Part shown: one piece after another, positions 39,150 through 51,999 of the stretch
Layout of the letters: every line of letters starts with the position of its first letter
How positions within the stretch are numbered: position 1 is the stretch's first letter
From: Setaria digitata
Lineage: Eukaryota; Nematoda; Chromadorea; Rhabditida; Setariidae
Assembly: GCA_003640385.1 (NCBI GenBank)
Contig: RCAB01000004.1
Span: 620,001-684,000 of the forward strand
Length of the DNA stretch: 64,000 nt
Direction: 5' to 3'
Notes under the pieces: generated by a model
The model's input: the letters and a program-made list of their open reading frames with translations, nothing else
Told to the model about the DNA's origin: nothing
Database searches by the model: none
Program-made: the position numbers and the translations under genes

Positions 39150-42100
39150 ACAATTCGAATGCTTAACTTTAATGTGAATGGAAGTTTTGTCTGGTGTTGA
39201 GATTATTTGTCGATGTAATTTACTAAGCATAAGGTTAACCGTACAAAGTAAAGCCAGATAAAGTTGCACTAGATAACTTCTCTTGAGGAAACTAATTCAA
39301 ACCTACCTTTCTAGATTTTGTGCCGAATCACATGGCTTTTTCCAAAATTTTCAAGATGATCTGTTTGTTCGGTACCTTTTTCATTTATTTAAGGCCATTG
39401 GACAGTCGAGTTGCCACTTCTATCATTAGCTATTGAAACTTGGCTTTGTGTTGGTAATTCTTGACTTAATAAAGGAGGGATTCCAGTAATTTGATTTATT
39501 TTAACTTTGGATCTTTTAAAATCAACTCTGAAACGTATTTTCCTCCCTATTTTCAGATAACTGATAAACGTTTAAATCGTATATTCAACTACAAAGGAAC
39601 TTTATTTATTTGTTTCTTTATAAAAAAGAAAAAAAAAAAAGAAATATGGTGTTCACTCTTTCCTTCTTTCTTTCTTTCCATTATTTCATATTGCAATATT
39701 TTTAAAGAGTTTGTTTCGGATGCTTTCCTCATAGTGCACATACTAAGTATTACCGAAGGTGGCACTCTTGAAGTGTTTAATTTCTCAGAATGGAATACTA
39801 CGGGAGAATAGAATCGATTACTTTGCCAATCCAGTACGTATCGCCAAGAGGAAGCAATTTTTCAGAATTTGTAGTCCGGGAAATAGCTTATGATCCACTT
39901 CTTCATGTATTTGGTTTGTTTATTTGAACACTTGATATTTATAAACTATTCTTATCTTAATGTATTTCCAAATAATCGAAATTTTCAGTCACTTGGTAAA
40001 TCGTTTGTGAAACATTTTTACAGATTTTATTTCCGATTATATGAGTAGCTATTATAACTTTTATGAAACGTTAAGTTGAATCTCAGCAGCACTTTACTTT
40101 TAACTAAAAATGAAAGAAAAAAGATCCCATTTAAAACAAACATTGAAATTTCAACTGTGAAAGTGAACAAAATGAGTTGCGGGATTGTCCGTCCACTTGG
40201 GAATGCTCTTTGTTGTCAAGGTGTTGGCTACTGCTGTTCGGAAATTATTATAATTTTTTTCTTTGTCTCTAAGTGTCCCGCAAAATAGTCGGAGTACATA
40301 GTAAAAGCATTATATTCGGCAAAGTGAATGATCGAAGGAACAACTTATTCCCAAACTTTCAATGAGTTTGACATCTTGTTTGCCTAAATGAAGCATAGGT
40401 ATTGAACATGTATCCGAATCAGCCATTTTCTATGCAGAATTGGCACTGTGGAATGAATCAAATGTTAAGTAAAGTACCAAAGTTGCACTCATGATACGTT
40501 TTGAAAGGTGTTGCTTGACATAAACAGCAGGACCGCGCATAGGAGTTAGAAGATCTTGAGTGATTGAGTGGGGCGAAATGGGAGTAATTCAGAAGATCGT
40601 AATGTGTGAAGGTTTGTTTTATCTGTTGAAGTTTTTTTCATATTTCCCAATTTGAAGATATGATAATGAAGATGGATGAAAATTGTGTGAAGGAATTGGC
40701 GTACTTCAACTTTAAATTTTGATACAAGGCCTACCCGACCTATCAGTTTTTAAATTGGCCTGAAGAAATATTTTTTGAATTTGATCGCCAGAGTGCTCCA
40801 TCCTTCATATTCCATGTGTTAAAGAATGGGAATGATGATCGGACTACTTTAGAATTTTGTCCTGAATAGATAAGGGAGAAGCTGGCAGCCATGTTCTAGG
40901 ATATTATTGTCATGTTCTGTGTAAGAGTACTGCTTGCGACAGATTTTTCCTTGCTCCTTTAAAAATTCCTCATGTGTGAATCTTTTTTTCAAACGAGATC
41001 GTGTAATATGTGAACTAGAATGACAAGGAAGAGCGGAAGAAAACCAAGATATTCTTAAGAATCATGGGATCCGTATCATAAATTCAATAAACATGTTTCC
41101 AAATTTTATAGCACATGTAACTCCTGGCTGATGATTTATTTCTGAGTAAACATTGCGCAGTGATCGTGGCCCCTTAGTCACAGCAGTGAAATATTTACTC
41201 GTTCATCTTGCTGGCGTAAGTGGCGCTGGGTGCTTCAGATCTGTGCTTTGGATATTCAATAAGGATGTGTCAAATGGTCTCTGCTCAGCTTGCGGAAATA
41301 AGAAATTTGTAAATTTTGTAGTTCACGAAAGCTTTTAGAGCACCATCAAATATCTTGATGCTTTTTTGACAGCCTCTAAGTTTCTTTGAAGGTTTTTTAT
41401 TAAATATACCATGAATGTTTTTTAATTCTCTCACCCATATACCCCTTTTTCTATAGTTCCTTTAATGATTTTAAAGATTTTTTTCCTCACCACAAAATTG
41501 TTACTTATAAGCAAAAACAATATATTTTCTTCAGTCTTTTGAGTTTCAGAATGATATGGTTTACGCAAAGTGTGGTGCGGACGTAGTTTGCTTGTCACAT
41601 ACTAACCATCGTTACGTATCTCTGGAAATATTTACCTTTTATCTGCAACAGGCATGATTCTTTTTCGTAATATGCAATCCTGCCAATTTTATCAACATTA
41701 AGAAGTCGAAATATGAGCTCGTCCGCTTAATGTTGATTTTGTTTTATTTATATATTTATTTTCATTAAAGATTATTTATATATGCATTTATTTTATAAAA
41801 GTATTTAAAAAGGGGAATTTCTCTGTTGTTGCAGGATTCCCACTCTCCATCATCAATTTTAAATTTACTGTTCAGTAGTTGCACTTGTCTCAGAATTAAG
41901 TTAAGAAGGTATGATGGTACATATGTTTTCTTGGGAATTCATCCTTCGTTTGATTTTACAGAAGCGGTGAAGTACTCATATGGTTGTTTTCATTATACTT
42001 TACCCAAAACTGTATTTGGTTTAGTGCTAACTAAAATTGAAATATTTCTTTTCAGTTAGAAATCAGCTGTCGCTTTAGAGCAGTTCTTTTCAACTTAGCC

Positions 42101-42452
42101 TATTTCTCATTCAATCGCATATTGTAGAAATGTCAAAATTTCTCAGCGAAGTATACTGTTCTCATCAAAAATGCAACTCTGCAACAGGTAAGATCCGTAG
42201 GGAGTAGAGAGAACTGAATATGATCTAACCGTCCGCGATACTGCAATGGCACACTCCACGAATAGTAATGAGAGTTAAGGTGCTGCAGAGAAGTTTATAT
42301 GTAGGATCATACTACAAAGAGCCTTTCTAGGAAGAGCGAAAAGAAGGGCCAAAAGTAGTGCTCAGTGCTTCAGTGAACGGTGTAAAGTAGAAGAGAAAAG
42401 GTGAAGGAGGTAGTGCAGGATGAATTGATGTTCGTTGGAAAGAAAATCACAA

Positions 42453-42475
42453 CCCCCCTCCCCCCCTCCCCTCCC
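42453..42475 (-). repeat. Potential G-quadruplex (four guanine runs on minus strand)
   Basis: On the plus strand there are C-runs of six, seven, four and three separated by single T residues. On the minus strand this is four G-runs with one-base A loops, the textbook stable quadruplex pattern. It stands out in an AT-rich intergenic region. Confidence 0.75.
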
Positions 42476-42929
42476 AACTTTTCATTCCGACTACAACCAC
42501 TCGAGATGGCCACCACTAAGGCCTGTACAATTTCGCTCTGACAGTATTTCCATTGGCTTATCCTTAAAAGTCTTCGCCTAATCTTTTCTTCCACCTTGTT
42601 CTGCTTGACAGCCCTTAACTTTTAATTAATACTATTATTTTTGCTGGAGGCTGTCGGTTGAGACTTCTCAATTAATTTTAAAGCCAGTTTTCATTTTTTT
42701 ACTGGGATATTCTTATTAATTGTAAGAATTTAAGAATAATTAGTCAGGCCAAGTTCCACAATTCTTATTTTATCTAACACTTCCGTCAAATATAAAAATT
42801 TTCTGGGCTATTCCACCTCACAGTTAGAGTAGTAGCAAATACCAACAAGCAGTCAACAAAATACAAAATTTCTTCTTCCAAATTTTTGTAGGGATCAGAT
42901 CTCTATATATTAAGGCTATAAAAACTATC

Positions 42930-42954
42930 ATCAGAGACGACGTTTGTCTCTGAT
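42930..42954. repeat. Perfect 9-bp inverted repeat (stem-loop)
   Basis: atcagagac and its complement gtctctgat flank a 7-base loop. No gene is nearby, so a functional role is only conjecture. Confidence 0.7.
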
Positions 42955-44470
42955 ATCATTAATGGGCAGTCTGCGCACGAGGTCCAGGAATGGCCTTTGC
43001 TGTCCATTCTTCAACTGACGACTGTACATATTTTATCTACTACTTTTACTCTCCTCTGCACATTATTCCTCCTTTTGGCCAGCTTGCTGTCCTTCATCAT
43101 CAATAATTTTTAGTCTCGCCAAGAGCTGAGTCTCATCTCTCTGAAATGAATATATTCAGTATAGCTTAACCTCATGTCCCTTTCAACTTTACTTTAGTTT
43201 TTCATTGATTCCTTTTAGGATTGTTTTTATTTTCGCCATTGTCATCAACACTTCTTTACACTCATTCCTCATTGCAAATTTCAACATAAGTAACTTGAAT
43301 TATTTCATTCGAGGCGCAGTGCGAATTGTTTCAGTTGAATCATTCCTAGTCATTCATTCTTCCTATTGAATCCGTCTTCGGCGTAATACTACCACTGACT
43401 TGTGAAGTTAAATTTGTAAAATTATTTCTGCCTACTTTTTTCATCTGTGGCAACAAAAATTTTTGTATATCCTGACTTTACATATGATTCATTGATCAAA
43501 TTTGTTAGAAATACATCTTCCTTATGGAATGTAATTTGCTGTTCATGTGAAATGCGGAAGTTTTTCAGGAATATAGTATATAATATTAATAAATGTGTTT
43601 AGAAGTTGAGTGCTAGTCAATAAAATCCAATAATTGAACTGAGAAGTCTTGAGTGGAAAAATGTACGGAACATTGGAGGCATTTATCAGTTTTAGATATA
43701 AAAACGAAAATTGCACATCTTATCGCTACTTTTCCTTCTCTTCAGTCGTTGTTTCAATTCAGTGATTAATTAAGTATCAGCTTCTAGTTTCAGTAGCAGC
43801 TCCACATTGTAATATTTTTCACTGAAGATGCTAGAAATATTGATAGAATTCATTGAGAATATTCAATTTTTTTGCTTGAACTTTGATCTCCCACTTTCAT
43901 CAAATCACATTCAATCATCTTGCGCTCAATATCTTTCGAATCAGAAAAATATCGAATTTTGTGTTACAGTTAACTAAAACTTTGCCTAATATATTCACAA
44001 ATCAAAATTTGATTGCAGTTTAAATGTACGATACAGAAGTCATTTGCCGTAAAACATCTATTGCAATCTCTTAAATACATAATTAGAGTCAGAGTAGCTG
44101 TCTGTAATTATATATCTAAACAACAACACGATCTAAAAGCGTATTTTTCGACCACTTATTTGGATTTTGCCAATTATTAGATGTTTGCAGAATTTAACCA
44201 TTCAAATGCGTGGTGTTGAAATGACACAGCTAATTTGTAACAGCATTCGGAAAGTCATTGCCGTATCCGGAATAAAAGGCTTCCTTGATCCAGCGCAAGA
44301 CGAAAGTTGAACTCATTAGATCATGCGCTCCATCATCCTACCATCCATTATAGTGGATAGAAATCGTTCATTAAGAACGGGTCCAATAGGCCTATTTAGT
44401 TTATAAATTGGGTAATATGTTTGAATCTCTTTTTCATTCCTAAAAAAATATTTACAAGAAGCTTTGTAAT

Positions 44471-44745
44471 TGAAACCACTAAGTTTCATTGCAAATTTTA
44501 GCACGCGAAAGATAGAGCTTTTAACAGCCAATTTATAAACTAAATTATGGAGACTCTGTTCTTAACATGAAATTGAGATCTAGCTAGATTGGAACTCAGG
44601 AGACTTTCAAAAGACAGACTATTTGATCATTTTGAGCTATTGATGTTTTATTTTAACCATTTTCTCTATCAATAATCTTTGATAAAAAAACGATGCAGTT
44701 GAAACCACTAATTTCATTTCAAATTTTAGCATGGGAAGATCTTTA
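44471..44745. repeat. Imperfect direct repeat of about 45 bp
   Basis: tgaaaccactaagtttcatt with the following ~25 bp (about 44471-44515) recurs with several changes at about 44699-44745. This suggests an old local duplication or a dispersed repeat family. Confidence 0.65.
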
Positions 44746-45096
44746 GCATGCGGTTTATCAAGAACGAAAGTGGAATTGGTCCACTATAAAAAGCCATGTA
44801 AAATCAATCACTATAAATCAGTTCGCTTTTAGTCAGCGATTTTCACGAACTCGCTGCATGCAAGCAATTGCAAAAAGAATTTGGAGTGTCAGAATCGTGA
44901 TAAAGAAGATGATAAGAAAATTTGGTTTTACAAAAATTTTGTTGAATTAATTTCGAATTACTGTTGTTGAGTGTCAGTTCGCTTCCTCATTTCATTATTT
45001 TTGCCACCTTTTGTTTTTTCTTTTTGTATAGTATGATTTCTTTCCGTTTAGATTTTTCCTCTTTCTTTTTTAGAAACTAAAATTATCTTCTTTGCT

Positions 45097-45371
45097 TACT
45101 ATCCATTTCAACTAAATGTTTCTAATTTAGTCAAGCTGTACTTTGATTGTAAGCATGAGATTTTTCTGATGATATATCTCCACTGCTTTTACCAACTAAT
45201 CTACCCAGCCTCGGAATTTCATTTAATCTTTTTCAAGCTACATTACTCACCTTGTCCATCGTACAATTAAATGCACTGAATGGTGTTGTTCGATTTTTTT
45301 TTTTTTTTTTTTTCTTCATAAACATAAACAGGCATAAAAATGAAAATACTTACTATCCATTTCAACCAAAA
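45097..45371. repeat. Short direct repeat around a T-run
   Basis: cttactatccatttcaac occurs near 45097 and again near 45349, with a T-run (about 45296-45315) between. It is intergenic, and it may belong to the same degenerate repeat landscape as the 44.5-44.7 kb copies. Confidence 0.6.
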
Positions 45372-45785
45372 AATTTTACTTTGGATATGTGGTACAGCAA
45401 GTACAACTATTGACAAGTAATTGCCGTGCTCACTACCATAACAAAAATTCAAAATGAATAGAAATTCACGAATTTTGCTTTGAAATATATGGTACAGTAA
45501 ATAAGTTTAGAATTCAGTGTCCTGACGCTCCAGTGAATACGTTTCTAACCCTGAAATACGGACTAATCAGACTCGATGGTTCGAGGACTAGCGTGCGCTT
45601 TTCGGGATCTAGGTGAAAATTTTTTCATTGAATCAAATGTCTTTCAAAGGACCAAAATATCGCTTCTTGTTTCAAGTTAATTCTGTTAAGATACGGTGCA
45701 TTTTTTAACATTGGATTCAACAAGTATCTGTTATTTCTAAAGGAAAAGTTTAAAGTGGAAATTCAGAACAGCGCCAAATAATAAA

Positions 45786-48150
45786 TCAGGGAACTGAATC
45801 CAGTAAAGTAAAAGATAGGTGATGAGTGATAGGAAAAGAATACTTCTTGCGTGATTGATGAACAAACGATTGATGGAGTGAATTACTGGTACCAGTTGAA
45901 TATCGTTTAACTGCTGGTTGTTTATAAGGTGTTGACGTTTTGTTCTTCCCGAACTTCGAAAAAAATTCATCCACAAAACTCGGATGTTCAGTTCGCGATA
46001 TTGTTGTAGTTGATAGTGGTACTGTTGCTTTGCAATCTTCATCAGCAGGGTAATAAATTATAGGAGATGGTGATGGTCGATGTTGAAAACAATGAGAATG
46101 TTTGCTTACCTGAAATTCTGTTTACTGAAAAAAGAACCTTTCCATTTGAGCAATTCTAACACATGTAAGAAAAATGCGGCAGTAACATATGATCTAATAT
46201 TTGTTGTTAAATATAAACCATAGAACGCTTTTGCAGGTAAAGCATCAATTTTGTTACAGAAAATGGAACCTGTCTACAACGTTGAATAGCTATCGGTTTC
46301 AAAATCTTCGTGTACCAAGGACCGGGACCTGTTTTATTCGAATTACAAGGTTCACTGTTATATTCTTTACATGATTCTGACCGTGATGCTTCCGAACACT
46401 GCGAGTTTGTGATTTGTTCAGCTGGCGAAATTCGTGTATTCCGCAAATGCAAAAAATTATGAAAGAATGACAGTTATGTTCGATTTCTGTCTCAGGTAGC
46501 TATTATTGCTATGGTAGACATTTTAAACATAACATGGAGCAGTAGTGTAGCTCTCCATAGTGTTCCAATAACTGGATATATTTTGACCCTTGAATCAACA
46601 ATTTACCTTTATTGTTTACCTTACACACTCAATACTTGATGATTCAAAGTAAGAAACTTACTTTAGGGAATATTTCAATTCTTAAGATAATTAAACAAAG
46701 ATAATCACGTGTGGAAGAATGAAGCTTTAATAAAATGGAATATAAACATACGGAGGATGGAATCGAAGTGACTCTTGAAACCAATATATCACTCAGTATG
46801 CTTTCTAAGTCGATGGACAACCGCTGTATGGACAAGTTGTCACATTTGCCGCAGTATTCTCGGAGTTTTCGCGCACGTTGTCGCACATCCGATGCCATTT
46901 CGAATAACTGGCTAATTAACTTAGCCTGTTTCTGCAGTCGAGCCAGTTCGTTTCGTTTTAAATTTAACTCCACTTTACAACGTGATAGTTCATCTTCTGC
47001 CTAAATTGTAAATTTAGCTTACAGCTTTCATTTTGTATTTAACCATCCACTAAAGCAAGAGGTATATCATTTAATGGTTGATTCGCTAAATTAAATGAAT
47101 TAAATGTAGTCATGTGCTAATTTGCTAATACATATCAACTCCATGAAAACCCTTTGACAGCAGTAATAGCATGAATTCATTACTATTGTTAACTGCTCCT
47201 TCACGGAATGATATTATATAATTGCTTGCGTTTTTTTTTCTTGCTCAAATATTCTTAATTTAATCCTCGCAATACATTATCGAAAAGTTAACATCTTTAA
47301 CAAAAAGGGAAAAATGTGTTTCACAACGATTGTTCGATGAAACTTCCAAGAAAAAAAAAAGAAGTCGATACGAGTTGGAAGGGCAACAGCAACCTTCTGT
47401 AAACAGAACTCTTCCTCGTTAATTCGATACTGTTTCGGTTCCAAACTCACAGTAGAATGTATTCCTTGTCGGATTCTTCCTCCAATTGTTCCCTTAAATA
47501 ATGAGTGAACGGAAAGAAAAAACAGGGTGACAAAATGATCATATAAAATTGGAAATGCAATAGAAGTGATTTCCACTACGTACGCATAATGCTTATTAAG
47601 GTAAAAATATCACTGTTATTTTCCTCCCTCCTAGATCTTGACAATTACCGGAACTTACCGGTACTTCCTTTGATAAACATCGAATCGCTCTGAGGAGTTT
47701 CTGCCGTCCAGATTTATCGATACCAATGTACTGAAATATAGGAATTAACAGAAATGAATCCAAGTATCATCATACTAGAGAAATTACTAAATCTGTTTGC
47801 AAATGAAAAATGATAACTCAAAAAAAATCGAAGGATCACTGCAGTATGTTTGATACTTGCATATAAGCTTGGAAATTATGGAGTTGAAAAAAATATGGCT
47901 GCTAGATTAAGATACCTTTAAATCAGCTTCTCTTAGCAGTCTTAAGGCAGATGCTTGAAGAACATTTGCTTTCTCAAAAAGTGGCAAATATTCCGACATA
48001 TTCAGAATAAATAAAATCTCTCCCATTGTTCTGGCACGTCTGAGTCGTTCTGTAGTTGACATTTCCCGGAACAGAAATGAGGTAAAATTCTTAGACAATA
48101 CAAGGTCGCAAAAACGGTCTAGGAACGATCTTCTAATCCTCTTGCTCCGC
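45786..48150 (-). CDS. SAM-domain, coiled-coil protein of unknown function
   Basis: I do not recognise a specific orthologue. Seen: an exon from 48150 (after the acceptor ctttcag) reading RSFLDRFCDL and, from a Met at 48062, MSTTERLRRARTMGE. A sterile-alpha-motif domain follows, spread over two exons: LNMSEYLPLFEKANVLQASA, LRLLREADLKYIGIDKSG and RQKLLRAIRCLSKEVP. Then come GTIGGRIRQGIHSTVSLEP, a charged coiled coil (EDELSRCKVELNLKRNELAR, about 46.8-47.0 kb), and a Ser/Asn-rich tail with GPGPWYTKILKPIAIQR (46.3 kb) and FVDEFFSKFGKNKTSTPYKQ, ending at TGA 45786-45788. SAM domains mediate protein or RNA interactions; the polymer or partner cannot be told. The reading frame is open upstream of 48062, so the start is uncertain, and the 46.4-kb junction is approximate. 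Confidence 0.7.
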
Positions 48151-49320
48151 CTGAAAGTAATAAAGAAAAAGACGACAAAAGTAAGAAAGTGCCGGGAAAT
48201 TCTGACACTGACAACTAACGAGGTTCATATCGAGAAATATCTACTCCTTCTAACTTCGACATTTCTTTGCTCTCTGAAGCACAAAGAGTACCAATGGAGA
48301 CGCAGGAGAGCCAGATATTTCAAGAAGTTTCAAGATACAGTGATGTGTTTTTTGTTCATTTAAAGGTCCTTTCGTCATTATAAATTGCTTTCACGGCAAA
48401 TGACTCTCATCTGATAAGTCAGACAAGTGTTACCACAGATCCCACTCATCTTACTGATTTCAGTGTGTTTTAATTAGCTATTGTTTATAATTCCAAAGCG
48501 CCAATCTGAGCCAAAAACAGAACTGCCGAATAACAAAAACTAGCTTCAGTCTAGGTATGCCCTCTATTGGCTGTATTTTTGTGTTCAGCCCGTCCAGAAC
48601 TCTCATTTCACTGCCTTGTGCGTTACTTTTTTCCTGAACTCGGATCGCAGGTAGGAGGTTATCATGGCTTAAAAACATTTTACCTATCCGTCTTCTTCAA
48701 TTATCGATCGTTTATGGCCTATCACAATGAAGCAACTCTGCGAGTTGGTGGTCCACCGATCATTAGTGTTAACAGTTCGATAATGTTAGAGGGTTTTTTT
48801 GCACTGATTATCGGCCCTCTGCTCTTATAAATCCACAAATCTCCATGACTTGTTCGTATTCATTTACTTTAATTAATTTCATTTTACGTTGTTCATCAAC
48901 CGACCCCTTTGTGCAACAGGTATGGAATTGTAAACCGATTATCTGCCTACTTCTTCCTCTCATCACTCACTCGCATAAAATTTTTCTTCTCCAGCAAGAT
49001 CAAAGTTTTACGCTTTTAGCAATGGCAGAAATTTTAAAAATGGAAGTTACATGCTCCCTTACACAGCCTTATTTAAAGGGACTTACTGCAACTTGGCTGC
49101 ATTGTCCATGCAACGAGTAACAAACCATTTAAGAGAGGAAATAGTGAACTGAGATAGATTTACGTTTCTACGCACGTTACTTCCTTTCTAAGGAGGTACG
49201 TCAAAGTTACGCACTCCTTTTGTAAAAATAAACTTGGAAAATAATTAGCTGTCGCCCTTACGATTTTCTTCTGGAAGTGTATTTGGAATTTCAATTTGAA
49301 TTTCAGTACTTGTTTACTCA
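48151..49320. promoter_or_regulatory. Divergent intergenic region SAM gene / Ly6 gene
   Basis: About 1.2 kb, possibly also holding an unrecognised upstream exon of the SAM-domain gene. The 3' end (49301-49320) is the acceptor tttcag plus a 14-nt leader for the Ly6-like gene. No other feature is supported. Confidence 0.45.
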
Positions 49321-50128
49321 ATGAGCAGAACATTTCTCCTGCTGTTGCTGATTGCAGTTTTTCTTGGTGTCATGGATGCAATTACATGTTACAAAGTAAG
49401 TTCCTCCGAAGCGTATTAACAAATCAAAGTGGTGCCTATAAAGTCTCTGCTCACGCTAAAAGAAATGAAGTACCTTAAGTTAGGAAATTTTTAGTACGGC
49501 GCGATTTCAGCACCATGTGTGGAGCTCACTACCGGCTTAAATTACAGTTACTTGTGTTTTTAGCATAACTGTTACACAACACGGATCAAACTGTACTCAC
49601 TCCACATTACAACCCGTCTCTATCTCGAAGTTACGGATCTAAATTTACTTACATTATTCTATCCGTTAAAGCCTGTTCACTGTGGAGACCTTCCAGGCAT
49701 TATCTAATACACATTAGCTGTGCTTCCGAAATTCAGGGGTTCCGAATGATTCGCGGCCAAGCATTTGGTACGGAGACAGAAGAATGTGAGAATGAAACGG
49801 CTTACTGCTATAACATGACCGCCGAAGCTGCAATGGTTTTTGCGATAATGAAAGCTGGCTGCTCAACCTATAGATGCATGGTAATCCTTTTATTTCTTAG
49901 GTATTAAACAAGAAGTTAGAGTCTCGAGATTTAGATGGAAGAAAGAAAAGCGTTTCCTGCACTTCCCACACCAGAATAAGAATCTTTTCCAGCAAGTTCT
50001 ATAGGAACAACACAATTTAATTTTTTCAGTTATCAGCAAATATGTGCAGGAATATAACCTTTCAAAGTGTACCTGTCACCTTTTGTTGTTGTAACGAACG
50101 TGATCTTTGTAACTACAATAATGAATAA
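49321..50128 (+). CDS. Small secreted Ly6/uPAR-like (three-finger) protein
   Basis: Three exons close in phase (49321-49395, 49737-49880, 50030-50128), giving 105 aa. Exon 1 is a signal peptide (MSRTFLLLLLIAVFLGVMDA) followed by ITCYK. The mature part carries ten cysteines and ends in the family hallmark CCCNERDLCN, the CCxxDxCN signature of Ly6/three-finger folds. Three N-glycosylation sequons are visible (NET, NMT, NIT). No hydrophobic C-terminal tail for a GPI anchor is present, so it is probably soluble and secreted. A splice acceptor 14 nt before the ATG suggests trans-splicing. Such proteins are numerous and fast-evolving in nematodes; the receptor or ligand is unknown. Confidence 0.82.
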
Positions 50129-50977
50129 ACCTTGAGTAATTTGAACGACGAACTCACTGAGAGTAACACATTAGCCAATCACTCATTACGTAAAGTTGAA
50201 TAGCGGGACAAGATGGTATTTGTAAACAAAGAGTGAATGGATACTTCGCGTACCGCGTACGTCGGGCTCTGAATACCGATGTATTATCAAACAACGGAAA
50301 CAGAAGCTCAACAGATGTTTTATGCAGCTTTGCTCTCTTCGTGTAATTCATACATCGGATGGGACACTTTACAGCTGAAATATCTGAAACCACACTTTAG
50401 TCTTGAATCCCCTCTAACTACTAACTAGTGAATGCTCTATACGTTGCACAGACAGCTCGTTCAGCTTCAATTAAGCCATATCTTCCGGTGCGAACAACAT
50501 AAGCTACGTGAGCAGACGGCAGAAAACATCAGGGGAAATTCGTCACAAACACGTCAAGCTATTACGGAACATCCAATGTCTGTTTATGACTCTTTACTCG
50601 CTAACGTACTTGAACTCTCCCTTTCGTACCTTATCCCGTTGGGAGTTATGTCAACCATCTCCTTGACGTGCAACCGAAATCGTTACGCATGATGACGTAG
50701 AACTAATGGCGATACCGCTGCAACAGAGAGAAGGGCACAAATATACCATGAATTTGACAATGTGCCAGGGAGATGAGGCGCACAGGTTAAGCAAGCTTGT
50801 TCTGTGGACCGTAGATTCTTCCGTAGAATTCCGGTATGACCGGCTGGGAAGTTACGGTGCTAGTTCATTCCTTAGCAATATAGCACAAGTTCCTTCGAGT
50901 CTTTTAGCTTTAACGGTAGTGCCTCTGTTGTGGGTTTGTCACATTGCTTATTCTTTTTTCTCTCTTCAGGTACCACA
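50129..50977. promoter_or_regulatory. Promoter region of the P2 ribosomal protein gene
   Basis: About 850 bp of less AT-rich DNA between two plus-strand genes. It ends in the acceptor tctcttcag at 50961-50969, followed by an 8-nt leader. Open frames here do not resemble known proteins. Confidence 0.5.
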
Positions 50978-51999
50978 ATGAAGTATTTGGCTGCTTATGT
51001 ATTATCTACGATGGGTGGAAATAAATCACCAACAGCAAAAGATATTGAGAACGTACTTGGTAAGCAGCTCCTTTTTCCTTTCAATTCACCGGACACAGTA
51101 TTTTCTGTCTCTCCATATTGCAACTTTTGCATCCAGGTCAAAGTGCTTCGACAGATATGTATCTTTCCCTCCGTGCATACAGTTGTCATTGTTGGAAGTT
51201 GTGGTACAGTATGTCATAATTACAGTAAATTAATATACTTCATATCTACAGGGTCAGTGGGACTGGATGTTGACATGGAAGATGCTAATAAAGTGGTATC
51301 AGCCTTGTCCGGAAAATCCATTGGTGAAGTATGTAGTTTTGTTTTTCTTTACCGAGACTGACTGCTTAGATAAAATATTAAAGTTATTTTAATAGCTATA
51401 CGTATACATTTTCCCCGGTGTTTATTTGTGATATTAGTTGTTCATATGATTTCTTGGCTGTACCAGCAAAAATCTCATTTCCCTTAATTGCTGAGTAAAA
51501 TAGGATGGACAGATCAGTGCCAGATTCTATTAGCTCAGCTTTATGTTCCAGTTCTGAAGGCATTTATCTTTGTTTAGCCACTCGTATTGTTTTCTGTTCG
51601 AATGGTTTTAAGCGAATTCAGCTTTGATACTTCACTTTAGATGGCGCTGTAATGATGTGGAATTTTGAAGATAAATGCGCAGTCATTTCACACGTGACAT
51701 CAGCGCGGCAGGATAGATGTTTTAGGAAATTTCAGGTAATTACAGCCGGTTTGATGAAGATTTCATCGGTGCCTTCAGGAGACGCGGCAGCGCCGGCAGT
51801 AACTGCAGCTGCTTTGGCAACTCCCAGTGGCGCGTTGGAGGCGGAGTCGAGGAAGGGTGCGTTATTCGGTTTCATAGTTGGAATTAGTAAACTGTTGTTT
51901 TTGTGGTCTCAGAGGATAGATAATGTATTTGCAGAAGAGAAGAAAGAGGAGCCGAAGGAGGAATCCGACGAAGATATGGGATTCGGGCTCTTCGACTAG
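50978..51999 (+). CDS. RPLP2: 60S acidic ribosomal protein P2
   Basis: A stalk protein of the large ribosomal subunit that recruits translation GTPases. Four exons close in phase: 50978-51059, 51252-51328, 51736-51856 and 51935-51999, giving 114 aa, the usual size. Seen: MKYLAAYVLSTMGGNKSPTA, DIENVLGSVGLDVD, an Ala-rich hinge, an acidic segment (EEKKEEPKEESDED), and the invariant C-terminal MGFGLFD that binds elongation factors. P2 rather than P1 is shown by the MKYLAAYVL start and VLGSVGLD. The ATG lies 8 nt after a splice acceptor, typical of trans-spliced nematode ribosomal-protein genes. Confidence 0.96.

Larger units (their letters stand above)
39150..45785. other. Long gene-poor region
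   Basis: About 6.6 kb without a convincing gene. It includes a weak candidate extra granulin exon near 40170-40288, a cytosine-run tract at 42453-42475, a perfect 9-bp stem-loop at 42930-42954, imperfect direct repeats around 44.5/44.7 kb and 45.1/45.35 kb, and a T-run at about 45296-45315. The remaining open frames are short and non-homologous to anything I recognise. Confidence 0.55.

Noticed and set aside
40076..40288. Open frame with GNALCCQG and GYCC, possible extra granulin exon
   Set aside because: Only four paired cysteines fit, the surrounding spacing does not follow the granulin pattern, and no clean acceptor in the required phase was found. It is kept only as a weak possibility.
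48142..48363. 73-codon plus-strand open frame
   Set aside because: Partly antisense to the SAM-domain gene's first exon and low in complexity; no splice or homology support.
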